In this document: positions 43,698-51,441 of the stretch, one piece after another
How positions within the stretch are numbered: the first letter of the stretch is position 1
Layout of the letters: every line of letters starts with the position of its first letter
DNA from: JAEDES01 sp045649455
GTDB taxonomy: Bacteria > Bacillota_I > Bacilli_A > RF39 > UBA660
Direction: 5' to 3'
Assembly (NCBI GenBank): GCA_045649455.1
Contig: JAZRPV010000044.1
Location: 1-60,071, forward strand
Length of the DNA stretch: 60,071 bases
The notes under the pieces: generated by a model
The model's database searches: none
Told to the model about the DNA's origin: nothing
What the model saw: only the letters and a program-made list of their open reading frames with translations
Position numbers and translations under genes: made by a program

Positions 43698-43704
43698 ATT
43701 ATCA

Positions 43705-44544
43705 CTACTTCCCTAAATGATATTCTTTATAAACAATTGATTTTGCAACATTTCTTTCTTTTGCAACTAACTTAATCGCATCTTTTTCACTCATACCATC
43801 ATCAACATATACTTTTACATGATCAATGATACTCATACTACTAAAATCAACTACTTCATTATTACCTTCAACAATAATAACAAATTCACCTTTCATATCA
43901 TCAACTAAATCAATTAATTCACTAATCTTACCACGAACAATTTCTTCATGAATTTTTGATATTTCACGATTAATACTAATATTTCTATCTCCAAACACTT
44001 CTAACATATTCTTTAAAGTATCTTTTATTCTATGTACAGATTCATAAAAAATCATAGTATATTTTAGATTTTTTAATGCTTCTAATTCACTCTTTTGCTT
44101 AGAGTTCTTTGCATTTAAGAAACCATAAAATAAAAATGGTGAAGGACTAATACCAGAAGAAGTTAAAGCTGGTACAAACGCAGTTGCACCTGGTAAACTT
44201 ATAACATTATATCCACATCTAATTACTTCTCTAGCAATTATATAACCAGGATCACTAATAATTGGAGTACCTTGATCAGTAACAAGACCAATATTCATAC
44301 CCTTGCTTAATTCATCAACAACATTACTCTTAATTTTATCTTCATTAAATTCATGACAACTTACAAGTTTCTTCTTTATATTATATTTACTAAGAAGTTT
44401 ACCAGTTTCTCTAGTATCTTCACATAATATAAAATCAACAGTTTCTAATGTCTTTAACGCTCTAACAGTAATATCATCTAAATTACCAATAGGTGTTGGT
44501 ATTAAATATAAACTAGCACTATCATCATAACTCTTTTGACTCAT
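43705..44544 (-). CDS. rsmI: 16S rRNA (cytidine-2'-O-)-methyltransferase
   Basis: Tetrapyrrole-methylase-fold enzyme acting on C1402 of 16S rRNA. LYLIPTPIGNLDDITVRALKTLETVDFILCEDTRETG (residues about 13-49), SDPGYIIARE and SLPGATAFVPALTSSGISPSPFLFYGFL are diagnostic. The ATG shares its A with the TAA stop of the preceding methyltransferase. A short C-terminal helical domain is present. 279 residues. Confidence 0.96.
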   Translation of the reverse strand: MSQKSYDDSASLYLIPTPIGNLDDITVRALKTLETVDFILCEDTRETGKLLSKYNIKKKLVSCHEFNEDKIKSNVVDELSKGMNIGLVTDQGTPIISDPGYIIAREVIRCGYNVISLPGATAFVPALTSSGISPSPFLFYGFLNAKNSKQKSELEALKNLKYTMIFYESVHRIKDTLKNMLEVFGDRNISINREISKIHEEIVRGKISELIDLVDDMKGEFVIIVEGNNEVVDFSSMSIIDHVKVYVDDGMSEKDAIKLVAKERNVAKSIVYKEYHLGK

Positions 44545-45272
44545 TACTTTACCTCCACTAATAATTTTTTATACTCCTCTGTTTCGCTACCATCTTCATT
44601 ATATAAGATGAAAGGATTTTCTACTTTTAAACCAACTTTTCCATTTTTTTGTCCTTCAATAAGTACTAAAGTAGATTCCTTATTACTTTTTTCATGTACA
44701 AAACGAACCCTTTTCGGCTCAATATTATTCTTTCTAAACTCACTTAAAATTTCCATTAAGCGGTCAGTTCTATGTACAATAGCAAAATTTCCATTATTTT
44801 TCAACAATTTTTTAACAATAACCATTAATTCACTTAATGTAATTTCAACCTCATGTCTAGCAATAACTTTCTCAATATTATCATTAAAATAATTCTTATC
44901 ATTAACTTTAAAATATGGAGGATTACAAGTAATTAAATCATAAGATTCAAATGTTTTATCTGAAACATAATCCTTCATATTACAATTAATAATTTCAATA
45001 GTATCAGTAAGACCATTATATTCAACTGACCTTTTAGCCATATCAGCAAGCTTACTTTGAATCTCTACTCCAATAATTTTCTTATCACATCGAAGCGACA
45101 TAATTAATGGAATAACTCCATTTCCACAGCCTAAATCTACTATTTTTTTATCTTTAAGTCTAATAGTAGCAAAATTTGCCAACATAATACTATCTAATGA
45201 AAAAGAAAAACAATCAGTATCCTGAAATATTTTTCTATTTTTATAACCTAATATATCATTTAGAACTTCCAT
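44544..45272 (-). CDS. TrmN6-like SAM methyltransferase (YabB)
   Basis: DLGCGNGVIPLIMSLR is the SAM site and LITCNPPYFKVND the NPPY motif of N6-adenine methyltransferases; FSFSLDSIMLANF is the family N-terminal block. It corresponds to yabB/trmN6 in the Bacillus holB-ricT-yabA-yabB-rsmI order, where yabA is missing here. The start was set at MEVLNDILGYK because AAAGGATGAT lies upstream of it. It overlaps ricT by 17 bp. The likely target is tRNA(Val) A37. Confidence 0.88.
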   Translation of the reverse strand: MEVLNDILGYKNRKIFQDTDCFSFSLDSIMLANFATIRLKDKKIVDLGCGNGVIPLIMSLRCDKKIIGVEIQSKLADMAKRSVEYNGLTDTIEIINCNMKDYVSDKTFESYDLITCNPPYFKVNDKNYFNDNIEKVIARHEVEITLSELMVIVKKLLKNNGNFAIVHRTDRLMEILSEFRKNNIEPKRVRFVHEKSNKESTLVLIEGQKNGKVGLKVENPFILYNEDGSETEEYKKLLVEVK

Positions 45273-46059
45273 TTTTATCATCCTTTGAAAATTCTACTAT
45301 TCCTTTTTCTTTTAAATCAACACTATAAGTTTGTTTAAAAACATCTACACTTACAACTTTACCCATACCTTGATCAGTATCAGCAATCATACCAATCTTA
45401 GGTAAATCTTTCTTTAATTCAGTATAAACATCATTTTCATAATCTAAACAACATAATAATCTTCCACAAACACCATTAATTTTTGATGGATTTAAAGCTA
45501 ACATTTGATTTTTAGCCATATTTATAGAAACACTATTAAAGTCATTTAAGAATGAACTACAACATAAAAATAATCCACAAGGACCTAGTCCTCCAACTTT
45601 TTTAGCTTTATCCCTAACACCTATTTGTCTCAATTCAATTCTTGTTTTATATTTTTGGGCAAGTTTTTTAGCAAGTTCTCTAAAATCTACTCTATTATCT
45701 GATAAGAAATTAAAAACCAATTGATTTTTATCTAAACTATAAAAAGCATCAACAAAATTCATATCTAATTCTAATTCTTTACTATATTTTTTAGCATCTT
45801 TTAATGCTTCCTCAGCATCTTTATTATTCTTTTCATTTAATTTTATATCTTCATCAGTCGCTTTTCTAATTACATTTAATAAAGGTAAATTCAAATTATC
45901 TTCTTTTTCTTTATAATTAGCTTTAACAACAGTACCTAATTGAATTCCATTTTCACTATCAATAACAACTAAATCATTTTTAGCAAATTCCATACAATTT
46001 GGTGATAAATAATAAACTAAATTACTAGAATTTAATCTAACTACTACTACATCTACCAT
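45256..46059 (-). CDS. ricT: RicT (YaaT), PSP1-domain RNA-processing factor
   Basis: The conserved cysteine blocks GPCGLFLCCSSFLNDFNSVSI and GVCGRLLCCLDYENDVY are visible; in B. subtilis RicT forms an iron-sulphur complex with RicA and RicF that helps RNase Y cleavage and supports sporulation and competence. The start is the ATG of MVDVVVVRLN behind AGGAGG. 267 residues. It starts 2 bp after holB. Confidence 0.94.
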   Translation of the reverse strand: MVDVVVVRLNSSNLVYYLSPNCMEFAKNDLVVIDSENGIQLGTVVKANYKEKEDNLNLPLLNVIRKATDEDIKLNEKNNKDAEEALKDAKKYSKELELDMNFVDAFYSLDKNQLVFNFLSDNRVDFRELAKKLAQKYKTRIELRQIGVRDKAKKVGGLGPCGLFLCCSSFLNDFNSVSINMAKNQMLALNPSKINGVCGRLLCCLDYENDVYTELKKDLPKIGMIADTDQGMGKVVSVDVFKQTYSVDLKEKGIVEFSKDDKNGSSK

Positions 46060-46061
46060 AA

Positions 46062-46910
46062 TTAACCTCCTATCATTTTTGCAAATAGAGAATCTAACCA
46101 TAACTTATAATTAATATTATACTCTAACTTTTTTATTTCACTTTCAATTATAGAAATTAAATTTGTAATATACGAAGATTTTACACCACTTAGTATAGAC
46201 ACAACTTCACTATTACAAGTAAATTCACTATATGTTAAATATTTTAAATAACTAATTAAAATATTTTCTAATTCTATTAATCTTTCCTTGGCAGTTACTT
46301 TATCAGGTAATATATTAGTAAGAATATCATTATAATTAATAAATAACTTACTCTTACCAACTATACTATCCAATAAATCTAATATCTCATTAGAAATATC
46401 CACAACCATTTCTTCCTTTTTTAAAGAAAGAATTTGACACCTCGAAAGAATCGTTTCTATTACCAAATAACGATTTGTTGTAAGTAATATTGCAACAATA
46501 TCCTCTTCAGGTTCTTCTAAAAACTTTAAAATTGTATTGGCAGATGAATCATTAAACTTATCTGCTTCTTTAATAATATAAATTCTTTTATTATCAAGTA
46601 ATGACTTATTATTAAACTCTTCTTGTAATGAAGTCATTTGTTTTTTTCTAATTAAATTACCATCAGGTTCAATTATTTTTAAATCCACATAATTTCCACT
46701 ATCTATTTGACTACAAATATTACAATTTCCACAGTTCAAACATTTACTATTTTTATCATTTCGACCACATAAAATTAATTTTACAAAGTCCAAAATACAT
46801 TGGTAGTCATCATCGTAATTATCAACTTCAATCAAATAAGCATGAGATAATCTATTAAAACTACTAATATTATCAATAATCTTATAAAATTGAACTCTAT
46901 TATTCATCAA
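46062..46910 (-). CDS. holB: DNA polymerase III delta' subunit
   Basis: Clamp-loader subunit. The zinc module CLNCGNCNICSQIDSG and the AAA elements IIKEADKFNDSSANTILKFLEEPEEDIVAILLTTN (residues about 111-145) and LSRCQIL are clear. The P-loop is absent, as expected for delta'. 282 residues; either of two adjacent ATGs could start it. Its ribosome site GAGGTGG overlaps the stop of the small bofA gene. Confidence 0.92.
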   Translation of the reverse strand: MMNNRVQFYKIIDNISSFNRLSHAYLIEVDNYDDDYQCILDFVKLILCGRNDKNSKCLNCGNCNICSQIDSGNYVDLKIIEPDGNLIRKKQMTSLQEEFNNKSLLDNKRIYIIKEADKFNDSSANTILKFLEEPEEDIVAILLTTNRYLVIETILSRCQILSLKKEEMVVDISNEILDLLDSIVGKSKLFINYNDILTNILPDKVTAKERLIELENILISYLKYLTYSEFTCNSEVVSILSGVKSSYITNLISIIESEIKKLEYNINYKLWLDSLFAKMIGG

Positions 46911-46916
46911 ACCACC

Positions 46917-47093
46917 TCACAATACTAAATAATAAAATAAAACTAATAAACACAACCCAGGACAACCAAATAAAATAACAATCCCAGCAGTAATATAATT
47001 AATTGGAATCATTAAATTAAAATTAACTGATATTAAATTAAACCCATACAATAAAAATAAACTAAATATAATCTTCTTTATTATTTTAATCAT
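46917..47093 (-). CDS. bofA: BofA family inhibitor of pro-sigma-K processing (short gene)
   Basis: This 58-codon gene has an AGGAGG site 5 bases before its ATG and ends in TGA just before holB. The product begins MIKIIKKIIFSLFLLYGFNL and has two hydrophobic segments. Its C-terminal half (NLMIPINYITAGIVILFGCPGLC) matches the BofA signature of a Pro-Ile-Asn motif, a membrane helix and the G-x-P-G turn. In B. subtilis bofA also follows recR. BofA holds the SpoIVFB protease inactive in the mother-cell membrane. The protein is shorter than B. subtilis BofA (about 87). Confidence 0.82.
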   Translation of the reverse strand: MIKIIKKIIFSLFLLYGFNLISVNFNLMIPINYITAGIVILFGCPGLCLLVLFYYLVL

Positions 47094-47131
47094 TATAGCC
47101 TCCTAATGAAGACTATGATTTTTTATAAAAA

Positions 47132-47728
47132 TTATTCAATAGCTTTTCTATCACTAAGAGCTCTTTCTAAAGTTAAACTATCAACATATTCCATATCTGC
47201 TCCAATAGGAACACCACTAGCAAGTCTAGTAACCTTAATATTCATACCATCAAGTATTCTTTTTATGTATAAAGATGTAGTTTCACCTTCAATACTTGGT
47301 TTAAAAGCAAAAATTATTTCTTTAAACTCTTCTTCATTAATACGATCAATAAGTTTATCTAAACCAATATCTTCAGGATTTATACCATCAAGTGGTGAAA
47401 TTAATCCCTCTAAAACATGATATTTACCATTAAACATACCAAGTTTCTCAAATAAGAAAACGTTTTTAGTATCTTCAACTACACATAATAATTCACTATC
47501 TCTTAATTTATTGTTACAAATAGAACAAACTTCATCTTCTGTTAAAGTATTACAAATTGAACATTTATGTATCTTACTTTTTACATCTTTTAAACTTTCA
47601 GCAAAAAATTCAGTTTGCTCCTCTTCCAATTCTAAAACAGAAAAAGCCAGTCTTTCGGCTGTTTTCTCTCCTATTCCAGGTAAAAATTTAAAAGATTCTA
47701 TTAAACTTTTAATACTATCTGGATACAT
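47132..47728 (-). CDS. recR: recombination mediator RecR
   Basis: The helix-hairpin-helix FKFLPGIGEKTAERLAF, the four-cysteine zinc finger CSICNTLTEDEVCSIC and the TOPRIM domain (LCVVEDTKNVFLFEK, IIFAFKPSIEGETTSLYI) are present in order. 198 residues, normal. It follows ybaB by 12 bp and dnaX, the classical dnaX-ybaB-recR cluster. Confidence 0.97.
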   Translation of the reverse strand: MYPDSIKSLIESFKFLPGIGEKTAERLAFSVLELEEEQTEFFAESLKDVKSKIHKCSICNTLTEDEVCSICNNKLRDSELLCVVEDTKNVFLFEKLGMFNGKYHVLEGLISPLDGINPEDIGLDKLIDRINEEEFKEIIFAFKPSIEGETTSLYIKRILDGMNIKVTRLASGVPIGADMEYVDSLTLERALSDRKAIE

Positions 47729-47740
47729 ATAAATTAATTC

Positions 47741-48037
47741 CTAAAATAATCCTGGAATGTTACCAAATTTCCCCATTTTCTTATCTAATGCTGCATCTAC
47801 TTTCTTATTAGCTTCATTTACAGCAATAACAATCATGTCTTGTAACATTTCAATTTCATCTTTATCTAATGATTCACTTGAATCAATTTCTACTTTAACA
47901 ACTTCTTTAGTTCCTTTAACAGTAACTTTTACTAAAGAACTTTCTCCAACAAATTCAGAATTATCAACTTCTTCCTTTGCTTTTAACATATCTCTTTGTA
48001 AAGCTTGCGCTTGTTTCATCATAGCTTGCATATTCAT
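47741..48037 (-). CDS. YbaB/EbfC nucleoid-associated protein
   Basis: Small DNA-binding protein: MQAMMKQAQALQRDMLKAKEEVD followed by VKVTVKGTKEVVKVEIDSS and an Asp/Glu-rich helix, ending GKFGNIPGLF as in B. subtilis YaaK. It lies between dnaX and recR as in nearly all bacteria. 98 residues. Confidence 0.95.
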   Translation of the reverse strand: MNMQAMMKQAQALQRDMLKAKEEVDNSEFVGESSLVKVTVKGTKEVVKVEIDSSESLDKDEIEMLQDMIVIAVNEANKKVDAALDKKMGKFGNIPGLF

Positions 48038-48055
48038 AATATATAATCTCCATTC

Positions 48056-49816
48056 TTATTCAAATTCTACAATATCACCAAATAGTTCTACTGCACTACT
48101 AACTATTATATCATCTTTTTTTACTTCTTCATAGATTTCCTCAGGTTCATCAACAACTTCATAATGATTACCATCTTTTAAAGAAGCAATATATTTATTC
48201 TTCTCAATATCCCATTGTTCATCACTAATAATTGCAATTTTCTTATTAGAATTAGTTAGTTTATTATATACATATGTAATCTTATCAAGAATATTAAGAT
48301 TTTGTTTAACAACAGAATCATATTCATAACTTAAAATAAGGCTATCATCACTTACAGCACGAATTTTACCATCTAAAATAGCACATACAATATAACCAAC
48401 TTCTTGATCAAAAGTAAAATCCTCTAATATATTCATATTATCAAGTTCAAATTTTAATAATTGTTTATTAGCAAGAGCCATCGTATTATTAACACGAGCT
48501 TTCATAATTTCATCAATATTCAGAATAGTTCCTTCCGATTCATCACTAGAATCATAATTATTAGATACTTCTTTAGTTATAGGTTCTTCCACAATTTCTT
48601 GTTTATTTTCAATACTCATTTCAGAAGTAACTTCTACTACAGGTTCGTCTTTAACAATAACTTTTTCAACAACCTTTTCAATAACTTTAACTTCATCTTT
48701 AATAATAGGTTTTTCTTCTTTTACAACACTTGTATTTAATTCACTAACAGAATTATTTCCCGGGAAATAATTTTTATTTAAAATATTATCATTTATAAAT
48801 TTTATTAATAACATTTCAATAAAAATCTTAGGATTACTGCTTCTTTTTATATCGAACATATTTTCGTTGATTAAATTTACAAACTTTTGTACTAAATCAA
48901 GCGAAAAGTCTAAATTTTTATTAGAAATATAATAATCCACAAGTAAATTACGAGAAAAATGCATCAATTGAGACATAATTTGTATTAAATTCTTACCTTC
49001 ATTGTTAAATTTAGTGATTTTTACTAAAACTTCTGATAAATTTCCACTAAAAATATCTTCACAAAGCTCATATAAATTCTTAGAAGTAATCATACCATTT
49101 AACTCAGCAAAAATTTCTAATGTAATCTTTTCATCAGTATATGATCTTAATTTATCTAACATACCTAATGAATCACGCATTCCACCATCAGATGCAACCG
49201 CAATTTCCATTAAAACTTCATCTTCTATGTCTATTTTTTCTTCTTTACATACAAATTTTAATCTTTCCACAATCATTTCATCAGAAATTCTTCTAAAACT
49301 GAAGCATTGACAGCGAGAAATTATAGTTTCTGGTACTTTTTGAGGATCAGTTGTAGCTAAAATAAAAATAACATGCTCTGGTGGTTCCTCTAAAGTCTTT
49401 AAAAATGCATTAAAAGCACTTGTTGAAAGCATATGAACTTCATCAATAATATATACTTTATATTTAAGTTCAGCAGGAACTAAAGAAACATTATTTCTTA
49501 ATTCACGAATCTCTTCTACACCATTATTAGATGCAGCATCGATTTCAATAATATCAACACACTCTTTTTCAAAAGAATGAAGACAATTTTTACATTTTCC
49601 ACAAGAATTACCATCTATTGGCTCCAAACAGTTAGCTGCACGTGCAAAAATCTTAGAAACAGTTGTTTTTCCAGTACCTCTTGGACCAAAAAACATATAT
49701 GCATGTGTTAAAGAATTGTATTTAACAGAATTTAATAAAGTTTTTACGATAGTATTTTGACCTACTACACTATCAAAATCTATAGGTCTATATTTTCTAT
49801 ATAAAGCTTGATACAT
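48056..49816 (-). CDS. dnaX: DNA polymerase III gamma/tau subunit
   Basis: Clamp-loader motor. YRKYRPIDFDSVVGQ, Walker A MFFGPRGTGKTTVSKIFA, zinc cysteines CGKCKNC, Walker B VYIIDEVHMLS and IISRCQCFSF are present. A Glu/Val/Lys-rich linker (residues about 350-430) leads to the C-terminal tau part. The coding sequence contains an exact Noc-type palindrome at 48755-48768, in the linker. 586 residues; ybaB follows by 18 bp. Confidence 0.96.
   Translation of the reverse strand: MYQALYRKYRPIDFDSVVGQNTIVKTLLNSVKYNSLTHAYMFFGPRGTGKTTVSKIFARAANCLEPIDGNSCGKCKNCLHSFEKECVDIIEIDAASNNGVEEIRELRNNVSLVPAELKYKVYIIDEVHMLSTSAFNAFLKTLEEPPEHVIFILATTDPQKVPETIISRCQCFSFRRISDEMIVERLKFVCKEEKIDIEDEVLMEIAVASDGGMRDSLGMLDKLRSYTDEKITLEIFAELNGMITSKNLYELCEDIFSGNLSEVLVKITKFNNEGKNLIQIMSQLMHFSRNLLVDYYISNKNLDFSLDLVQKFVNLINENMFDIKRSSNPKIFIEMLLIKFINDNILNKNYFPGNNSVSELNTSVVKEEKPIIKDEVKVIEKVVEKVIVKDEPVVEVTSEMSIENKQEIVEEPITKEVSNNYDSSDESEGTILNIDEIMKARVNNTMALANKQLLKFELDNMNILEDFTFDQEVGYIVCAILDGKIRAVSDDSLILSYEYDSVVKQNLNILDKITYVYNKLTNSNKKIAIISDEQWDIEKNKYIASLKDGNHYEVVDEPEEIYEEVKKDDIIVSSAVELFGDIVEFE
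48755..48768. promoter_or_regulatory. Noc binding site inside dnaX
   Basis: ATTTCCCGGGAAAT, the 14-bp consensus known for B. subtilis Noc, embedded in a 22-bp perfect palindrome (48751-48772). It codes for Tyr-Phe-Pro-Gly-Asn in the variable linker, where sequence constraint is low. Confidence 0.75.
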
Positions 49817-49840
49817 AATATTCCTCCTAACTAAGTGTTA

Positions 49841-49849
49841 TTATAGCAT
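49841..49849 (-). promoter_or_regulatory. extended -10 promoter for dnaX
   Basis: TGCTATAAT on the minus strand, an extended -10 with no good -35, about 20 bp upstream of the dnaX ribosome site. Confidence 0.55.
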
Positions 49850-49850
49850 A

Positions 49851-49886
49851 AAAAAAACTAAAACTTATTTTTTTCTTCGTTTTAGT
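49851..49886 (-). terminator. probable terminator at the end of tadA
   Basis: ACTAAAAC and GTTTTAGT form an 8-bp stem with a 14-base loop spanning the last tadA codons, followed by a U run. Confidence 0.55.
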
Positions 49887-50317
49887 TCAAAAAATTCATT
49901 TAAAAGCGTTTTAGACTCATTTTCAGCTAAATTATTAACAAAATTAACACCATTATTAGTAGAATCGGACATAAAAATAGTGGAAATTAATTCAAAATTA
50001 CCCTTATCAGAGTTAGAACATGCGGAAAAAACATTTTTAATTCTTGCTTGTTTAATCGCACTTGCACACATAGGACAAGGATCTAAAGTAACATATAAAT
50101 CACAATCCTCTAATCTCCAATTTTTTAATTTTTTAGACGCTTTTTTTATTACATTTAATTCTGCATGTTCTAAACAACACATCTTTTTTTCCTTTTTATT
50201 GTGACTTTTAGCAATAATTTCACCATTTTTTACTAAAATTGCCCCAATTGGAACTTCATTTTGTTGAAAAGCCTTTCTAGCCTCTTTAAAAGCTAAATCC
50301 ATATATTTTAAATTCAT
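49865..50317 (-). CDS. tadA: tRNA adenosine(34) deaminase
   Basis: The zinc deaminase motifs are CCLEHAELNVI (His-Ala-Glu) and DPCPMCASAIKQARI (Pro-Cys-x-x-Cys). The enzyme makes inosine at the wobble position of tRNA-Arg. 150 residues. It follows the SRP RNA gene, as in B. subtilis where tadA, scr and dnaX are neighbours. Confidence 0.95.
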   Translation of the reverse strand: MNLKYMDLAFKEARKAFQQNEVPIGAILVKNGEIIAKSHNKKEKKMCCLEHAELNVIKKASKKLKNWRLEDCDLYVTLDPCPMCASAIKQARIKNVFSACSNSDKGNFELISTIFMSDSTNNGVNFVNNLAENESKTLLNEFFELKRRKK

Positions 50318-50331
50318 AAATAATCACCTAC

Positions 50332-50411
50332 AAAAAAAGTGCACATAGATGGAGGCCCTTAAGGCTGCTACTTTCCAGTCCTGACCTGGTTCAAACACAT
50401 CTATTGCACAA
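50332..50411 (-). ncRNA. ffs: signal recognition particle RNA (small bacterial type)
   Basis: The minus strand contains the universally conserved SRP helix 8: GGTCAGG and GGAAA with AGCAGCC, embedded in a long hairpin whose ends TGTGCAATAGATG and CATCTATGTGCA pair. The U run at 50332-50338 serves as terminator. Total length is about 80 bases, so it is the short 4.5S-like form and not the long Bacillus scRNA with an Alu domain. Confidence 0.93.
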
Positions 50412-50415
50412 ACTA

Positions 50416-50444
50416 ATTCTACTATTTTTGTGGATTTTTGTAAA
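50416..50444 (-). promoter_or_regulatory. promoter for SRP RNA
   Basis: TTTACA (50439-50444), 17 bp, TAGAAT (50416-50421), just upstream of the predicted 5' end of the RNA. Confidence 0.7.
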
Positions 50445-50499
50445 TACATTTGTTAATTAAATTGTTTTTTATACATTTTCCACACAAATTGTGGATTAA

Positions 50500-50515
50500 T
50501 GTTTCACGTGAAACA
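50500..50515. promoter_or_regulatory. parS-type ParB/Spo0J site 1
   Basis: TGTTTCACGTGAAACA, a perfect palindrome, one base from the Bacillus parS consensus TGTTNCACGTGAAACA pattern. A DnaA-box-like TGTGGATTA (50490-50498) precedes it by one base. Confidence 0.88.
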
Positions 50516-50633
50516 TAACTTTTAAGATTCAAATACCTATAAAAAAGCATTTTTATAAATTAAATTGTTTATAATACACTCTAATGAACAACAAAAATAT
50601 ATTTTTTTAATAAAATGTGGATTATATAAACAA

Positions 50634-50649
50634 TGTTTCACGTGAAACA
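50634..50649. promoter_or_regulatory. parS-type site 2
   Basis: TGTTTCACGTGAAACA again, exact copy. A DnaA-box-like TGTGGATTA (50616-50624) lies 9 bp upstream. Confidence 0.88.
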
Positions 50650-50751
50650 TTGTTATTTTCAACAAATAATGTGAATAATCGAACGAAAACCTATAAATAC
50701 AAGCTCAATAAATATAATATTAACCTATTTATCAACATTTTATGTGGATAA

Positions 50752-50767
50752 TGTTTCACGTGGAACA
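50752..50767. promoter_or_regulatory. parS-type site 3
   Basis: TGTTTCACGTGGAACA, the form that reads TGTTCCACGTGAAACA on the minus strand, which is the B. subtilis consensus. A DnaA box TGTGGATAA (50743-50751) abuts it directly. Confidence 0.9.
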
Positions 50768-50834
50768 TAATAAATTAATTATCATAAAAGATACAACTAT
50801 AAAAACTAACTTATCAACAATTTCTGTGGATAAA

Positions 50835-50850
50835 TGTTTCACGTGAAACA
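50835..50850. promoter_or_regulatory. parS-type site 4
   Basis: TGTTTCACGTGAAACA, preceded by the DnaA box TGTGGATAA (50825-50833) with one base between. Confidence 0.88.
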
Positions 50851-51096
50851 TATCAAATAAGTTATCAACATAAATTGTTAATTAGATTAAAACATCTAAA
50901 TTGATTTATAAACCAAAAAATTATATAAAATATATTCTATTCACTATAAATACAATAAAATTTACTTAAAATATAAAAAATGCATTTAAATGAATTTAGA
51001 TTGATAATTACCCATCTAAAATAAAATAAATCGCTTAAAATGCATTTTTTAAAATTAAGTCGTTTTTGTATAAAAATGTGGAAAAAACACTAAATT

Positions 51097-51110
51097 ATTT
51101 CCCGGGAAAT
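51097..51110. promoter_or_regulatory. Noc binding site 1
   Basis: ATTTCCCGGGAAAT, exact 14-bp Noc consensus, inside an 18-bp palindrome (51095-51112). Confidence 0.82.
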
Positions 51111-51170
51111 AAAATTAAAACTATTTCCCACCTTATTTTTCAACAAATTAATAAATTCATTGTTCAAAAA

Positions 51171-51188
51171 AATATTTCCTGGAAAATA
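51171..51188. promoter_or_regulatory. degenerate Noc-like site
   Basis: TATTTCCTGGAAAATA resembles the Noc palindrome but has a CTGG centre and an extra A. It may be a weak site or a decayed copy. Confidence 0.35.
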
Positions 51189-51305
51189 AATTTAAATCAA
51201 TTTATAAAAATAGAAAAAGACTATTTGGCAATAAATTAACTAGTATTTATTTAATTAACAAATATATGAATTTCCACAATAAATAATATGCATGATGTTT
51301 TTATC

Positions 51306-51329
51306 AAATTATTTCCCGGGAAATAATTT
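51306..51329. promoter_or_regulatory. Noc binding site 2 in a 24-bp perfect palindrome
   Basis: The core ATTTCCCGGGAAAT (51311-51324) is extended to arms AAATTATTTCCC and GGGAAATAATTT. The last bases overlap the start of an exact DnaA box (51328-51336). Confidence 0.83.
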
Positions 51330-51387
51330 ATCCACAAAAAAATCAATATTTATCACAAAATATTTTTTCCACAAGACACTTTTTGAC

Positions 51388-51417
51388 AAAAAAAGAATGA
51401 GATTTTACTCATTCTTT
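51388..51417 (-). terminator. terminator after gyrA
   Basis: AAAGAATGAG pairs with CTCATTCTTT around a six-base loop, followed by a U run on the minus strand. Confidence 0.9.
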
Positions 51418-51441
51418 ACATTTTATAAATACTAATTACAA

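Larger units (their letters stand above)
50490..50870. promoter_or_regulatory. DnaA-box cluster interleaved with parS
   Basis: Boxes in minus orientation are TGTGGATTA at 50490-50498 and 50616-50624 and TGTGGATAA at 50743-50751 and 50825-50833. TTATCAACA in plus orientation occurs at 50729-50737, 50811-50819 and 50862-50870. A further exact TTATCCACA is at 51328-51336, next to a Noc site. This density is well above what the base composition alone would give. Confidence 0.75.
50412..51441. other. gene-free 1-kb origin-proximal segment with parS, DnaA-box and Noc sites
   Basis: No open frame with a ribosome site is visible on either strand. The left third holds four parS-type sites with DnaA boxes, the right third holds Noc-type palindromes, and the middle (about 50880-51060) is extremely AT-rich with no recognisable site. 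The gyrA terminator closes the right end and the SRP RNA promoter the left end. Confidence 0.85.

Noticed and set aside
48056..49816. Programmed frameshift in dnaX to make gamma
   Set aside because: I saw no clear slippery heptamer with a downstream hairpin in the linker region.
50500..50850. The four near-identical 16-bp repeats as a CRISPR array
   Set aside because: Spacing is irregular (83-134 bp), the repeats are perfect palindromes matching parS, and no cas genes are present.
50412..51441. The gyrA-SRP RNA gap as the actual replication origin
   Set aside because: Genes from dnaA through gyrA would then be transcribed toward the origin, against the strong co-orientation seen in the whole window. 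The dnaA region remains the better place for oriC.
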